From NCBI GenBank assembly GCA_030613615.1, contig JAUWLR010000011.1, positions 1 to 39,475 of the forward strand: a DNA stretch of 39,475 nucleotides, in the 5' to 3' direction. The notes beneath the pieces are model-generated. The model saw only the letters and a list, made by a program, of their open reading frames with translations. It was not told where the DNA came from and made no database searches. Below are positions 1-8,140 of the stretch, one piece after another. The stretch comes from Candidatus Eiseniibacteriota bacterium. Its GTDB lineage: Bacteria; Joyebacterota; Joyebacteria; Joyebacterales; Joyebacteraceae. Both the position numbers and the translations under genes were made by a program. Each line of letters starts with the position of its first letter. Positions within the stretch are counted from its first letter, which is position 1.

Positions 1-549
1 GTCGACGCGACGAACGTCTCCGGCCCGCAGACCGGTTCGCAGGGCTCGCTGCTCCCGGACTACACCTGCCCGGGCGCCGTTGATGGCACCTACTACCTGC
101 ACGTGGCCGAGGACCCGCACACCGGCACGCCGCAGGCATTCATCGCCTGGGTCACGGATCTGAACGACGGAGACGAGGTGACGGCCAGCTTCTACGGCTA
201 CGACATCACGCCGGGCGGCAGCCCGTCGTGGCGTATCTGGGGTCACTACTCGGACTCCATCGACATCACCACTTACCTCGGTTCGGCCGGCGGCAACGAT
301 GCCTATACGGCCGGTGAGGGCTGGGACTACGTCGAGTGGACGTGGACCTTCGCCGGTGGTGACGGCAACGCTCTGGTGATCGAGGCGCGTGTCTACAGCA
401 CGCCGAGCACGAGCGACCCGGATCACACGGACTACTGGCTGGACTACGTCTGGGTGACTTCCCCGGTCCACTCCACCCAGGTATTCCCGGGTGAGAGCAC
501 GCCCGTCGAGGACTCGACGTGGACCACCATCAAGGCGCTGTTCAGGTAG
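1..549 (+). CDS. C-terminal part of a secreted beta-sandwich protein (5' truncated)
   Basis: The frame is open from the first base of the window, so at least 182 residues are encoded and the start lies outside. The sequence is rich in Thr, Ser, Gly, Asp, Tyr and Trp, with alternating hydrophobic/polar stretches and no membrane segment, as in extracellular beta-sandwich or carbohydrate-binding-like domains. No enzyme motif is visible. The protein ends in a short Trp-containing, basic tail (SxW-x-x-I-K-A-L-F-R). I infer this may be a conserved C-terminal sorting or anchoring signal of this lineage, but that is unproven. A strong hairpin follows the stop. Function is not recognised; an exported surface protein is the best description. 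Confidence 0.7.
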   Translation, partial: VDATNVSGPQTGSQGSLLPDYTCPGAVDGTYYLHVAEDPHTGTPQAFIAWVTDLNDGDEVTASFYGYDITPGGSPSWRIWGHYSDSIDITTYLGSAGGNDAYTAGEGWDYVEWTWTFAGGDGNALVIEARVYSTPSTSDPDHTDYWLDYVWVTSPVHSTQVFPGESTPVEDSTWTTIKALFR

Positions 550-595
550 CCTGCCTGAGCTCCCGGTTGGGAGCAGAGCGCGCATTAGCGACGCC

Positions 596-625
596 GAGGG
601 GCTCCGCGACCAGGCGGAGCCCCTC
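596..625 (+). terminator. Perfect 12-bp hairpin downstream of the secreted-protein gene
   Basis: A 12-bp perfect inverted repeat (596-607 pairing with 614-625, six-base loop) begins 46 bases after the stop codon at 549. There is no T-run after it, so it is either a factor-assisted terminator or an mRNA 3'-end stabiliser. Confidence 0.6.
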
Positions 626-684
626 CCGCGTACGATCGCTGCCGTTTCGCCGGGGCACGACCAGCGCCCGGAGCGCCGCTTCCG

Positions 685-713
685 TTGACACAGCCCATCC
701 TTCGTGCTAACTT
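685..713 (+). promoter_or_regulatory. Sigma70-type promoter for the TPR gene
   Basis: TTGACA lies at 685-690, a 17-base spacer follows, and TAACTT lies at 708-713. The predicted start is near 720, leaving a leader of about 70 bases before the TTG start at 793. The spacing and hexamers match the promoter candidates for cvpA and tRNA-Val in this window. Confidence 0.6.
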
Positions 714-792
714 ATCTCTCTAGGAACGGACCGCCGGGGGAGGGGTACCAGGCTCTCTCGGCGCATTGTCAGACACTCGCACGGAGGTCACG

Positions 793-1479
793 TTGAGCAA
801 AAGGACGCGCGTTACGAAGAAGGGGCTCAAGCACGATGCCCTTCTGGAAACGACTGCGAAGGGAACCAAGTTCGTCGAGGACCACTTGAACAAAGTTCTC
901 ATAGCAGTGGCGACCCTCGCTGTCATCGCCGTGGTCGTCGTGATGGTGGTACGCGGACAGAAGGCGACAGAGCTTGCGGCCAGCGCGGATCTCATGACCG
1001 CCTCGCAGAGCGCAGGTTCAGGACTCCTCGCGCAGGCCTCGCAGGAATACCAGGCTGTCATCGATGCCTATCCGAGCACTCGGAGCGCCGGCGCGGCGAC
1101 GTGCTACCTGGGCACCATTCTTTTCCAGCAGCAGCAGTACGATCCCGCCCTGGAGAACTTCCAGACATATCTTGACAGCTACGGCAAGAAGGGCACTCTC
1201 GGAAAGATCGCGCTTGAGGGCAAGGCTTCCGTGCTGGAGCAGAGGCGCGACTTCCCGGCAGCGGCAGAGATCTACAAGGAGCTCGCCGCACAGTCGCCCG
1301 ACCTCGAGTCCACGGTGGCGCGTTATCTCGCAGACGCCCTGCGGTGCTACCGCTCCGCGAACGACTGGCAGGCAGTGAGGGAGACCGCCACCGAGATCGT
1401 CGACCAACATCCCGACACACCGTGGGCCGGTGACGCGCGGACCAATCTCGCCGAGGCCAACGTCTATCTGAACTCGTAG
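793..1479 (+). CDS. Membrane-anchored TPR protein (YfgM/TPR_21-like)
   Basis: A 228-residue protein with a basic cytoplasmic N-terminus, one transmembrane segment at about residues 35-53 (Val/Ile/Ala-rich), and tetratricopeptide-like helical repeats from about residue 75 to the C-terminus. This architecture is typical of YfgM-like proteins, which are periplasm-facing TPR scaffolds associated with secretion or envelope assembly. The TTG at 793 was chosen because GGAGG lies five bases upstream. Another in-frame TTG at 766 lacks a Shine-Dalgarno. It is monocistronic: a promoter at 685-713 and a terminator at 1543-1580 flank it. The exact partner is unknown; the TPR and membrane-anchor assignments are firm. 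Confidence 0.75.
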   Translation: MSKRTRVTKKGLKHDALLETTAKGTKFVEDHLNKVLIAVATLAVIAVVVVMVVRGQKATELAASADLMTASQSAGSGLLAQASQEYQAVIDAYPSTRSAGAATCYLGTILFQQQQYDPALENFQTYLDSYGKKGTLGKIALEGKASVLEQRRDFPAAAEIYKELAAQSPDLESTVARYLADALRCYRSANDWQAVRETATEIVDQHPDTPWAGDARTNLAEANVYLNS

Positions 1480-1542
1480 CGCCGCTCTGCCCCCTGTCGC
1501 GCGGCACACTGCCTCGCTAACGAATCCACAGCACTGTGTCAT

Positions 1543-1580
1543 CGGCGGGCTTCTCAAAGGGAAGTCCGCCGTTCTTCATC
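1543..1580 (+). terminator. Rho-independent terminator of the TPR gene
   Basis: An 11-bp stem (1543-1553 with 1561-1571, one G-U pair) with a seven-base loop is followed by a T-rich tract (TTCTTCAT). It lies 63 bases after the stop of the TPR gene. From here to 1740 I see no gene, only an AT-rich island around 1715-1742. Confidence 0.7.
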
Positions 1581-1740
1581 TCACGCCTCAATCCTCAGTC
1601 ACGAGGGCAGGAGTCCCGAGCGCAAGAACCCCGGCCATCAGGCAGCGCCCGGCACGTGGCTGCGGCGCCGACGGGAGCCCCGGGACCCGGTCCTTCTGCC
1701 TCCCTCCCTTACGTCGCATAATACATATTCTGTAAACTAC

Positions 1741-1887
1741 TCACTTGGGGACCGAGATCACCACGCTCAGGAGCACGAAGAAGCCGGCCCGATGGCGGCG
1801 CCGGCCCTTCCCCGCGTATCCCTCCCGGTATCCCTCCGCGTATCTCCCCGGGTGCTTCCTCGCGTGCTGTCCCAGATGTTTCCCCAC
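1741..1887 (-). CDS. Possible 48-aa basic repeat protein with hydrophobic tail
   Basis: After the TAG of the 81-residue gene the same frame stays open for 54 codons to a TGA at 1741-1743. A GTG at 1885-1887 could start a 48-residue protein. It has a tetrapeptide-like pattern (x-G-x-[HY] units such as LGQH, PGRY, REGY), then a run of Arg/His, then a short hydrophobic end (about 13 residues) finishing VPK. The Shine-Dalgarno is weak. A GC hairpin with a T-rich tail (1774-1805) lies inside it, so the stretch could equally be the untranslated 3' end of the upstream gene. No homologue is recognised. Confidence 0.25.
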   Translation of the reverse strand: MGKHLGQHARKHPGRYAEGYREGYAGKGRRRHRAGFFVLLSVVISVPK

Positions 1888-1896
1888 GTGCTTCTG
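1813..1896. repeat. Degenerate 12-bp tandem repeat, seven units
   Basis: Seven consecutive 12-base units start at 1813, 1825, 1837, 1849, 1861, 1873 and 1885. The plus-strand consensus is roughly CGCGTATCCCTC, grading to CACGTGCTTCTG. The unit is a multiple of three and preserves the minus-strand frame, giving a four-residue peptide period. There are no spacers, so it is not a CRISPR. Confidence 0.6.
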
Positions 1897-1905
1897 CCCT
1901 GGATG

Positions 1906-2151
1906 CTACTCCGGATCGTCGTCCGGCAGCGGGACCTCCGTGAATCTGGGAATGGTCGCTCGCGCGCGCTCGTTTGGATCATCGTCGAGCGGATCGGCGC
2001 CGACGTCAGCCACCGAGACGCTGAAGGCGTGGTTCATGAGAAGCTCGGCGGGGATATCCTCTTTGCTCTCGAAGAGCCGGGACTCCCCGGGCTGGAATGT
2101 CAGCTCGCCGTTCTCGTAGACTTCCTTGCCGCGCCAGGTGAGCCTGACCAT
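1906..2151 (-). CDS. Small conserved-looking hypothetical protein downstream of leuS
   Basis: This encodes 81 residues with no signal peptide or membrane segment. The N-terminal half looks like a small beta-rich domain (RLTWRGKEVYENGELTF). The C-terminus is acidic and ends in a run of Asp. The start is well supported: AGGAGGG lies eight bases before the ATG. It follows leuS by 67 bases on the same strand and is probably co-transcribed. I do not recognise the family. Confidence 0.55.
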   Translation of the reverse strand: MVRLTWRGKEVYENGELTFQPGESRLFESKEDIPAELLMNHAFSVSVADVGADPLDDDPNERARATIPRFTEVPLPDDDPE

Positions 2152-2218
2152 GAAGTGTACCCTCCTGGGCAGGGCCGCGACGACAGGCCCGCGGTAACGG
2201 GACCGAAGCGGCCCGCGC

Positions 2219-4714
2219 CTAGCCCACGACCAGATTCAGGATCCTGTCCGGGACGTGAATGACCTTGCGGACGGTCTTGCCCCCGACGTGCTTCTGGATA
2301 CGCTCGTCGGCCATGGCCAGCGACATGACGGCCTCCTCGGAAGCGCCTCGCTCAGCCTCGACCTCTCCGCGGAGCTTGCCGTTGACCTGGACGGCAATGG
2401 TCACAACGTCCTCGGCGGCAGCCAACTCGTCGAACGTCGGCCAGGCCTGCTCGAATATCGAGCCGCTGCCACCCATGCGCTCCCACAACTCCTCCGACAA
2501 GTGAGGCACCATGGGAGCCAGCAGCAGGACCACACTCTCCACCGCCTCGGACATGGCCGCTCGCTCCACCCCCGTCGGGTCCCTCCCATCGAGCTCGTCG
2601 ATGAACGCACGCGTCGCGTTGACAAGTTCCATCGTCGCCGCTACGGCCGTGTTGAAGTGGAATGCCTCGAAGTCGGTCGTCACCTTCCTGACGGTCTGGT
2701 GCGCCTTCCTGTGCAAGTTATTCACGTTGTCAGAAAGTCCGTCGCAGGCCAGTTCCCTGCAGACGGCGTCCGCGGCCGACGGGTCGAAGGGCCACTCTGA
2801 CACGAGGTTCCAGACGCGGTTCAGGAAGCGGTGCGCTCCCTCGACCGCAGTGTCGTTCCACTCGGCGTCCCGGTCCGGCGGTCCGCTGAAGAGCGTGTAG
2901 AGCCGCTCGGTGTCTGCGCCGTAGCGCGCGATCAGTCGGTCGGGCGGGACGACGTTTCCCACCGACTTCGACATCTTCGCGCCGTCCTTCGTGATCATCC
3001 CCTGACAGAAGAGCCGCTCGATCGGCTCGTCGAACGACAGGAACCCCAGGTCCTTCAGCACCTTCGTCATGAATCTGACAAAGATGAGGTGCCCGCAGGC
3101 GTGCTCGATGCCGCCGATGTACCTGTCGACCGGGAGCCACCTGTCGACGTCCGCCTTGACGAACGGGACCGATTCCTCACCGGGCGAGATGTAGCGCAGG
3201 AGGTACCAGCTGGAATCAACGAACGTGTCGAGCGTGTCGGTCTCCCTCCTCCCCTTGCCACCGCACTTCGGGCAGGTCGTGTTGAGAAAGGACTCCGACG
3301 TGGTCAGCGGTGATTCGCCCTTGCCCGAGAACGTGACGTCGGTGGGCAGAAGGACAGGGAGCTCATCGTACGGAACGGGCTGGATGCCGCACTGGTCGCA
3401 GTAGATGACCGGAATGGGCGTGCCCCAGTAGCGCTGCCTCGAGCCCAGCCAGTCCCTCAAGCGGAAGCTGACGGTCCGGCGCCCGATGCCGCTCTCCTGC
3501 ATCCAGTCGGCTATCTTCTCCACCGCGTCGCGGTTGGTAAGCCCGTCAAACTGCGCGGAGCTCGTCTGGACGCCGTCCTCCACGTAGGCCTCCGTCATCG
3601 TCTCCCCGTCGAGACCACCGCCTGGCCTGTCGATGACGACACGGATGGGCAGGCCGTAGTTCCTGGCAAACTCGAAGTCCCTCTGGTCGTGTGCAGGGAC
3701 CGCCATGACCGCCCCCGTCCCGTACTCCATGAGCACGTAGTTGGCGCCCCACAGCTGTACCTTCTCGCCGTTCACGGGGTTGATCACGTGCCGCCCGGTC
3801 CAGACACCCTCCTTCGGGACGTCGGCATCACCGCGCACTATCGAGCCCTCGGCCTTGACACGCTCGGCGAAGGCCATCACCTCAGCCTCGTGCTCGGTGC
3901 CGGCAACGAGCCCCCTGAGTGCCGGGTGCTCCGCCGCCATCACCATGTAGGTAACGCCGAATATCGTGTCCACTCGCGTCGTGAAGCACGGCAGCCGCTC
4001 CTCGGTCTCGGCGACCGCGAAGTCGATCTCGACACCCTCGCTGCGCCCGATCCAGTGGCGCTGCATCAGCTTGACGCGCTCCGGCCAGCCGGGCAGCTCG
4101 TCCAGGCCGTCAAGCAGCCTGTCGGCGTAGTCCGTGATCTTGAAGAACCACTGCTCGAGGTCGCGGATGGTCACCACCGACGTGCACCGCTCGCACTTGC
4201 CCTCGACCACCTGCTCGTTCGCCAGGACCGTGGCGCACGACGGGCACCAGTTGACCGGCGCGCCCTTCCGATAGGCCAGGCCGTGCTCGAAGAGCTTGAG
4301 GAAGAGCCACTGTGTCCACTTGTAGAAAGCCGGCTGGTGCGACGCGAATTCCCGGTCCCAGTCGTAGCCTATCCCCCACCTGCGGAACTGGTCCTTCATC
4401 TTGATGATGTTGCCGTCCGTCCAGACCGGTGGGTGGATGCCCTTCTCAATGGCCGCGTTCTCCGCCGGCAACCCGAAGGCGTCCCAGCCCATAGGAGTCA
4501 GGACGGACCTCCCCGTCATCATTCTGTAGCGCGCAACAGAGTCGCCGATGATGTAGTTGCGGCCGTGGCCCACGTGAAGGTCGCCGGACGGGTACGGGTA
4601 CATCACGAGACAGTAGTACCTGTTCTCGGAATCCGTCGGGCATCGGAAGAGCTTCTGCTCTTCCCACCGTTCTTGCCACTTCGGCTCGATCTCAGCGAAT
4701 GGGTAGCGTGTCAT
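2219..4714 (-). CDS. leuS: Leucyl-tRNA synthetase
   Basis: Class I aminoacyl-tRNA synthetase of 831 residues, close to the usual bacterial length. It charges tRNA-Leu with leucine using ATP in the cytoplasm. Visible motifs are the HIGH-type HVGH at residues 47-50, a Cys-x2-Cys ... Cys-x2-Cys zinc-like module around 155-175, the CP1 editing domain including TTRVDTIFG, and KMSKS at 580-584, followed by the anticodon-binding domain. The ATG at 4714 has GGAGGAGAGG upstream. A strong terminator for the preceding porin gene ends only about 40 bases before this start. No separate promoter is obvious, so leuS expression may depend on read-through or a promoter overlapping the hairpin. Confidence 0.97.
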   Translation of the reverse strand: MTRYPFAEIEPKWQERWEEQKLFRCPTDSENRYYCLVMYPYPSGDLHVGHGRNYIIGDSVARYRMMTGRSVLTPMGWDAFGLPAENAAIEKGIHPPVWTDGNIIKMKDQFRRWGIGYDWDREFASHQPAFYKWTQWLFLKLFEHGLAYRKGAPVNWCPSCATVLANEQVVEGKCERCTSVVTIRDLEQWFFKITDYADRLLDGLDELPGWPERVKLMQRHWIGRSEGVEIDFAVAETEERLPCFTTRVDTIFGVTYMVMAAEHPALRGLVAGTEHEAEVMAFAERVKAEGSIVRGDADVPKEGVWTGRHVINPVNGEKVQLWGANYVLMEYGTGAVMAVPAHDQRDFEFARNYGLPIRVVIDRPGGGLDGETMTEAYVEDGVQTSSAQFDGLTNRDAVEKIADWMQESGIGRRTVSFRLRDWLGSRQRYWGTPIPVIYCDQCGIQPVPYDELPVLLPTDVTFSGKGESPLTTSESFLNTTCPKCGGKGRRETDTLDTFVDSSWYLLRYISPGEESVPFVKADVDRWLPVDRYIGGIEHACGHLIFVRFMTKVLKDLGFLSFDEPIERLFCQGMITKDGAKMSKSVGNVVPPDRLIARYGADTERLYTLFSGPPDRDAEWNDTAVEGAHRFLNRVWNLVSEWPFDPSAADAVCRELACDGLSDNVNNLHRKAHQTVRKVTTDFEAFHFNTAVAATMELVNATRAFIDELDGRDPTGVERAAMSEAVESVVLLLAPMVPHLSEELWERMGGSGSIFEQAWPTFDELAAAEDVVTIAVQVNGKLRGEVEAERGASEEAVMSLAMADERIQKHVGGKTVRKVIHVPDRILNLVVG

Positions 4715-4754
4715 CCGACCGACCCTCTCCTCCGATCATTGCTCGCGGTGCTCT

Positions 4755-4791
4755 GAAAGAAGAAGGCCGGCACCGGTGAGCGGTGCCGGCC
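4755..4791 (-). terminator. Rho-independent terminator between the fadL-like gene and leuS
   Basis: An 11-bp perfect GC stem (4765-4775 with 4781-4791, five-base loop) is followed on the minus strand by the T-rich tract TTCTTCTTTC. It sits 25 bases after the fadL-like stop and about 40 bases before leuS, so it could terminate the porin mRNA or attenuate leuS. Confidence 0.75.
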
Positions 4792-4815
4792 GGCAGAACA
4801 AGCTCCGCTGTCCTG

Positions 4816-6219
4816 CTAGAATGCGTAGGTGAACGACAACGACGGGATGAGCAGATCGTCGATGTGCTTCCCGTTCATGTCCTCTGTCTCCCGGATTATG
4901 CGTTCGGCGCCCGTGTGGTACTCGATGGCGAACGCGGCGCGCCAGAAATCCTGGCGGTAACTCACGCCCGCGGCGACCACGTCCTTGGATGATTGCGGGA
5001 AGACGAAATTGTAGTAGCTGTCGTCCCCGACCGGCGACGGCGAGTTCCTGTAACCCATGTTGAGCGACACCGAGCGTCCCAGTCTGTAGTCGAAACCGAC
5101 GCCCACCTCAACGGTGTCTTCCCAGTTGAACTCGGTCGTCTCGAACTCCGCGCGTTCCTCTTCTGTCCAGCCGCCGCCCCACACACCCCACACGATGTTC
5201 CGGTCGATCCTGTCGATGCTGGACCACCCGGTCCACTGCACGTCACCGGTCATCGTCAGGCCATCGAACAGGAAGTCACGGTACGCGAAGCCCCCGCCGA
5301 CCAACATCGGGTACTTGATCTCGAAGTCGGACCTGTACTCCGCTTCTCCCTCGTCGCTCGACACGCTGCGGTAAACACCGTCGTAGCTGATGGTCATCGG
5401 CGACCGGAACACCACTCCGGCGCTGACCTGCCTGCTGGCGCGGTAGAGCACGCCGACGGTGGCGCCGTAGCCCCATCCGGCGACGTCGTCGGTCAGCTGC
5501 ACTGGATGGAGGTAGAGATAGTAATCATCGTCGGCCGCGGGCATCTCGACGGTGTCGACGCGCGTCTCCATGTAGACGTCGCTGACCGTGAAGTGACTGT
5601 AGCCGATGTTCGCCGTCAGACCGACGCTCAGGCCCGGCACAACTTCCTTGGCGAAGACCGGGGAGAACACGTAGGTCTTGATCCTGCTCTCGTAGTCCTG
5701 CATGTCACCGTCGAGGTACTTCCCCGTGAAATCGTGGGTGGGCTCGTGGTTCACGAAGTCAGCACCGTTGAGCACGTCGTCGGCGTTCCACTTGGAGCCG
5801 TACTCTGTCAGTGTATAGGCGGCCACTCCCACCTTGTCGAATACCGAACGCAGAGGCCCCGCGTCCGAGAAGAAGAACACGCCGGGCGCGATCCGGTTCG
5901 TGGTCTCGCTGGTTGCCCCGAGGCTCACCAAGGCGTAGCGCTCCTCTGTGTCCCCATAGTACCTCACGTACCCGTCACGGGAGGCGAGCGACACGACGTC
6001 CTGCCCCGTGGCAGTCAGCTCCATGCCCTTGATCTGAGTGATGCCGGCAGGGTTCCAGTAGACGGCGCTGTAGTCGTCGGCGAGACCGATGAAGGCGCCA
6101 CCCATGGCGCTCGCACGCGGGCCCACCGTTGGCGAGTAGAAACCGTTGGCAAGTGCCAGCACCGGTCCCAGGATCAGCACCGCAACGCACGTGATCAGCA
6201 TGCTTCCGCGGGAACGCAT
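4816..6219 (-). CDS. OmpP1/FadL/TodX-family outer-membrane transport protein
   Basis: A 467-residue outer-membrane beta-barrel. The signal peptide spans about residues 1-24 (cleavage after ALA). The mature N-terminus contains the family hallmarks NGFYSPTVGPRASAMGGAF and DDYSAVYWNPAG. Repeating amphipathic strands follow, and the last residue is Phe, as in BAM substrates. Family members move hydrophobic compounds such as fatty acids across the outer membrane; the substrate here is unknown. The ATG at 6219 is preceded by GAGGAGG. The gene has a candidate promoter at 6344-6372 and a palindrome in its leader, and ends before a strong terminator, so it is probably expressed on its own. Confidence 0.88.
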   Translation of the reverse strand: MRSRGSMLITCVAVLILGPVLALANGFYSPTVGPRASAMGGAFIGLADDYSAVYWNPAGITQIKGMELTATGQDVVSLASRDGYVRYYGDTEERYALVSLGATSETTNRIAPGVFFFSDAGPLRSVFDKVGVAAYTLTEYGSKWNADDVLNGADFVNHEPTHDFTGKYLDGDMQDYESRIKTYVFSPVFAKEVVPGLSVGLTANIGYSHFTVSDVYMETRVDTVEMPAADDDYYLYLHPVQLTDDVAGWGYGATVGVLYRASRQVSAGVVFRSPMTISYDGVYRSVSSDEGEAEYRSDFEIKYPMLVGGGFAYRDFLFDGLTMTGDVQWTGWSSIDRIDRNIVWGVWGGGWTEEERAEFETTEFNWEDTVEVGVGFDYRLGRSVSLNMGYRNSPSPVGDDSYYNFVFPQSSKDVVAAGVSYRQDFWRAAFAIEYHTGAERIIRETEDMNGKHIDDLLIPSLSFTYAF

Positions 6220-6280
6220 CTCACATCCTCCTCTCAAGCGACGAAATGCTCGGGGGCACGGTCCGGCCACGCACACCGAT

Positions 6281-6294
6281 ATACGTATACGTAT
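6281..6294. promoter_or_regulatory. 14-bp perfect AT-rich palindrome in the fadL-like leader
   Basis: ATACGTATACGTAT is its own reverse complement and stands out in GC-rich sequence. It lies about 45-55 bases downstream of the predicted transcription start and about 62 bases before the ATG of the porin gene. It could be an operator for a dimeric repressor. No regulator gene lies beside it. Confidence 0.35.
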
Positions 6295-6343
6295 TCCGGA
6301 GACAGTCGCGCGGATGCGCGCCAGCACGGAACCGCTTATATCT

Positions 6344-6372
6344 GATTAGCACAGGCAGGGAAGCCCCGTCAA
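6344..6372 (-). promoter_or_regulatory. Candidate promoter of the fadL-like gene
   Basis: On the minus strand TTGACG occupies 6367-6372. After 16-17 bases comes GCTAATC, a weak -10 element at about 6344-6350, with the AT-rich TATAAG just downstream. It lies directly after the nth stop at 6391, so the porin gene starts a new transcription unit. Confidence 0.45.
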
Positions 6373-6390
6373 GCCATTTCTGGCAGGTGC

Positions 6391-7089
6391 TCAGGGCCCC
6401 TCAGCCGCCTCCCCGGAGCGCCCGAAGTCGCACTCGCCCCGCACGGGGCAGGCGGCGCAGCCGGGGTCGCGCGGGCGGCAGAGGTCCCGCCCCAGGCGGA
6501 CGAGATTCACGTGCAGAGAGAGAGATTCGCCGGACGGGACGACAATCCTCAGGGCCTCGAAAGCAGCATCCCTGGTCCTGGGATGTCCCACCACTCCCAG
6601 CCTGCCGACCACCCGGTGCACGTGCGTGTCCACGGGCATGACGTCCCTGCCCAGGTCGAACAGAGCGACGCAGGCCGCGGTCTTGACGCCCACGCCGTCG
6701 AGCGCGAGGAGATACGTGAAGACCTCGTCGTCGGACATCCGTCTCAGAAAACCGAGGTCCAGCTTGCCCGTGGTGGCATGGATGTCGCGCAGGATCTGCT
6801 TGATCCTCCGCGCTTTCGTCCGGGCGAGCCCGCCGCGCCGGATCGCGGACTCGATCGAGCGCACGTTCGCACTCTCCACGTCGACCCAACCGGGAAACCG
6901 CTCGCGGAGGTCCTGGAAGGCCCTCCGTGAATTCACGTCGGTTGTGTTTTGAGAGAGGATGGTACTGACCAGTCCGGCGACGAGGTCCCGCCGGGTTCGG
7001 CGTTGCGGTCTGCCGTACGTGTTCTCGAGGGCCTTCCCGATCCGAGCCAGCCGCGTTCCCCCACCCTCTCCCCCACGCCGCACCGACAT
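6391..7089 (-). CDS. nth: Endonuclease III-type DNA glycosylase/AP lyase
   Basis: A 232-residue base-excision repair enzyme that removes oxidised pyrimidines and cleaves AP sites. The helix-hairpin-helix motif LDGVGVKTA is at about 130-138 and supplies the catalytic Lys136. The catalytic Asp is D154 in VDTHVHR. The C-terminal 4Fe-4S loop is complete, with Cys204, 211, 214 and 220 in the C-x6-C-x2-C-x5-C pattern. The ATG at 7089 was chosen because it falls one base after the holA stop and yields the normal family length; upstream codons would overlap holA. It is translationally linked to holA. Substrate range within the Nth family is not certain. Confidence 0.92.
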   Translation of the reverse strand: MSVRRGGEGGGTRLARIGKALENTYGRPQRRTRRDLVAGLVSTILSQNTTDVNSRRAFQDLRERFPGWVDVESANVRSIESAIRRGGLARTKARRIKQILRDIHATTGKLDLGFLRRMSDDEVFTYLLALDGVGVKTAACVALFDLGRDVMPVDTHVHRVVGRLGVVGHPRTRDAAFEALRIVVPSGESLSLHVNLVRLGRDLCRPRDPGCAACPVRGECDFGRSGEAAEGP

Positions 7090-7090
7090 C

Positions 7091-8083
7091 CTAGCTCGTA
7101 CCGGTGGTGAGCTCGTAGACGAGGAGCCCCACCGTGGGACGCGGGGGCATGCCGCGCCTGATATCGACGTCCGCCCTGTAGAAGCGACCGACCCCGCGCG
7201 CATACTCTCTGGACGTCCTGCTGAGAGCCAGCTCGACCAGTTCGCCTCGGTTCGACCACAGTCGGTCGTAGGAACCGCCGGCGTAGCCGCGGCGACCGCC
7301 TCCGCTTCCCGTCCTTGCCAGCCAGAGCGCAATCCAGAAGCCGTAGAGCCGCGAGACCAGCTGCGCCTCGTCCATGCCACCGTCGGCCAGCTCGTCAAGA
7401 AGTGCCAGTGCTCTTCCGGTTTCTCGCTCGCCGATCGCCAGCGCCAGATCGCGCAGCCCGGACGTTCTGGCGCCCACGACAGTCTCGACCTCCGAGAGTC
7501 CTATCAACGAACCCTCGGGTGCGAAGCAGTCCAGCTTGTCCAGTTCGTTGGCAATCCTGTTGAGCCTGCCGTCCGTCCAGTCGACAAGAGCCGACACGGC
7601 CTCGTCCGCGATCTCCCTGCCCCGCTTCTCGGACATGCGCTTCACGATGGCAATGAGCTGCTTGCCGGAGGCCCGAGCGCAGTCCACGGGCTCTGCCGCA
7701 TCCAGAAGCTCGCGCTCGAATCTGTTCTTTCCCGTCAACCGCTCGAAGCTCACGAGGGCCACGCAGGCGCTCGTCACCGGCTTCCTGACATACGCCAGGA
7801 GCTGCGTCCGCTGGGTCGGGGCGAGCCCCAGGAATTCGTAGACGACCGTCACGCGCGTCTCGGACAGCATGGGAACGGTAGCCGCGTGTGCGGCTATGGC
7901 CTCGGCCGTCGTCTCGCGGCCGGACAGGCTGACGAAGTCGAAGGCCTCACTTCCCGGAGGAAGCAGGTGCTTCTTCAGGAGGTCGACGCCCAGACCAGCC
8001 AGGAAGGGCTCTTCTCCGTGGAAAACGAGCACGGGCGGCAGCGAACCGCCTGTCAGCGCTTTCTGGAACTCCGCAAACGTCAT
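7091..8083 (-). CDS. holA: DNA polymerase III subunit delta
   Basis: A 330-residue clamp-loader delta subunit, the wrench that opens the beta clamp. The N-terminal domain begins in the typical way (VLVFHGEEPFLAG, where other AAA+ subunits carry a P-loop; delta proteins lack a functional one). The middle and C-terminal helical collar regions follow. The ATG at 8083 gives a start at the normal domain boundary. A GTG at 8140, immediately after the lptE stop, would add 19 residues of unlikely composition. The lptE-holA order is common in Gram-negative bacteria and supports both calls. Confidence 0.88.
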   Translation of the reverse strand: MTFAEFQKALTGGSLPPVLVFHGEEPFLAGLGVDLLKKHLLPPGSEAFDFVSLSGRETTAEAIAAHAATVPMLSETRVTVVYEFLGLAPTQRTQLLAYVRKPVTSACVALVSFERLTGKNRFERELLDAAEPVDCARASGKQLIAIVKRMSEKRGREIADEAVSALVDWTDGRLNRIANELDKLDCFAPEGSLIGLSEVETVVGARTSGLRDLALAIGERETGRALALLDELADGGMDEAQLVSRLYGFWIALWLARTGSGGGRRGYAGGSYDRLWSNRGELVELALSRTSREYARGVGRFYRADVDIRRGMPPRPTVGLLVYELTTGTS

Positions 8084-8140
8084 GTTTCGTTCCCGTTCAG
8101 GAAAGGGCGCCCCGGATCCGGGCCCGTCTGCTCGGGCCAC

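Noticed and set aside
1813-1896. CRISPR array
   Set aside because: The repeats are 12 bases, degenerate and contiguous, with no spacers and no cas genes nearby.
1906-1908. TAG recoded as an amino acid
   Set aside because: leuS, pheT, infC, holA, lptE and other genes end properly at TAG, so TAG is a normal stop here.
4993-6345. 450-codon open frame on the plus strand
   Set aside because: It is the shadow of the FadL-like porin gene, which has a signal peptide, family motifs and Shine-Dalgarno.
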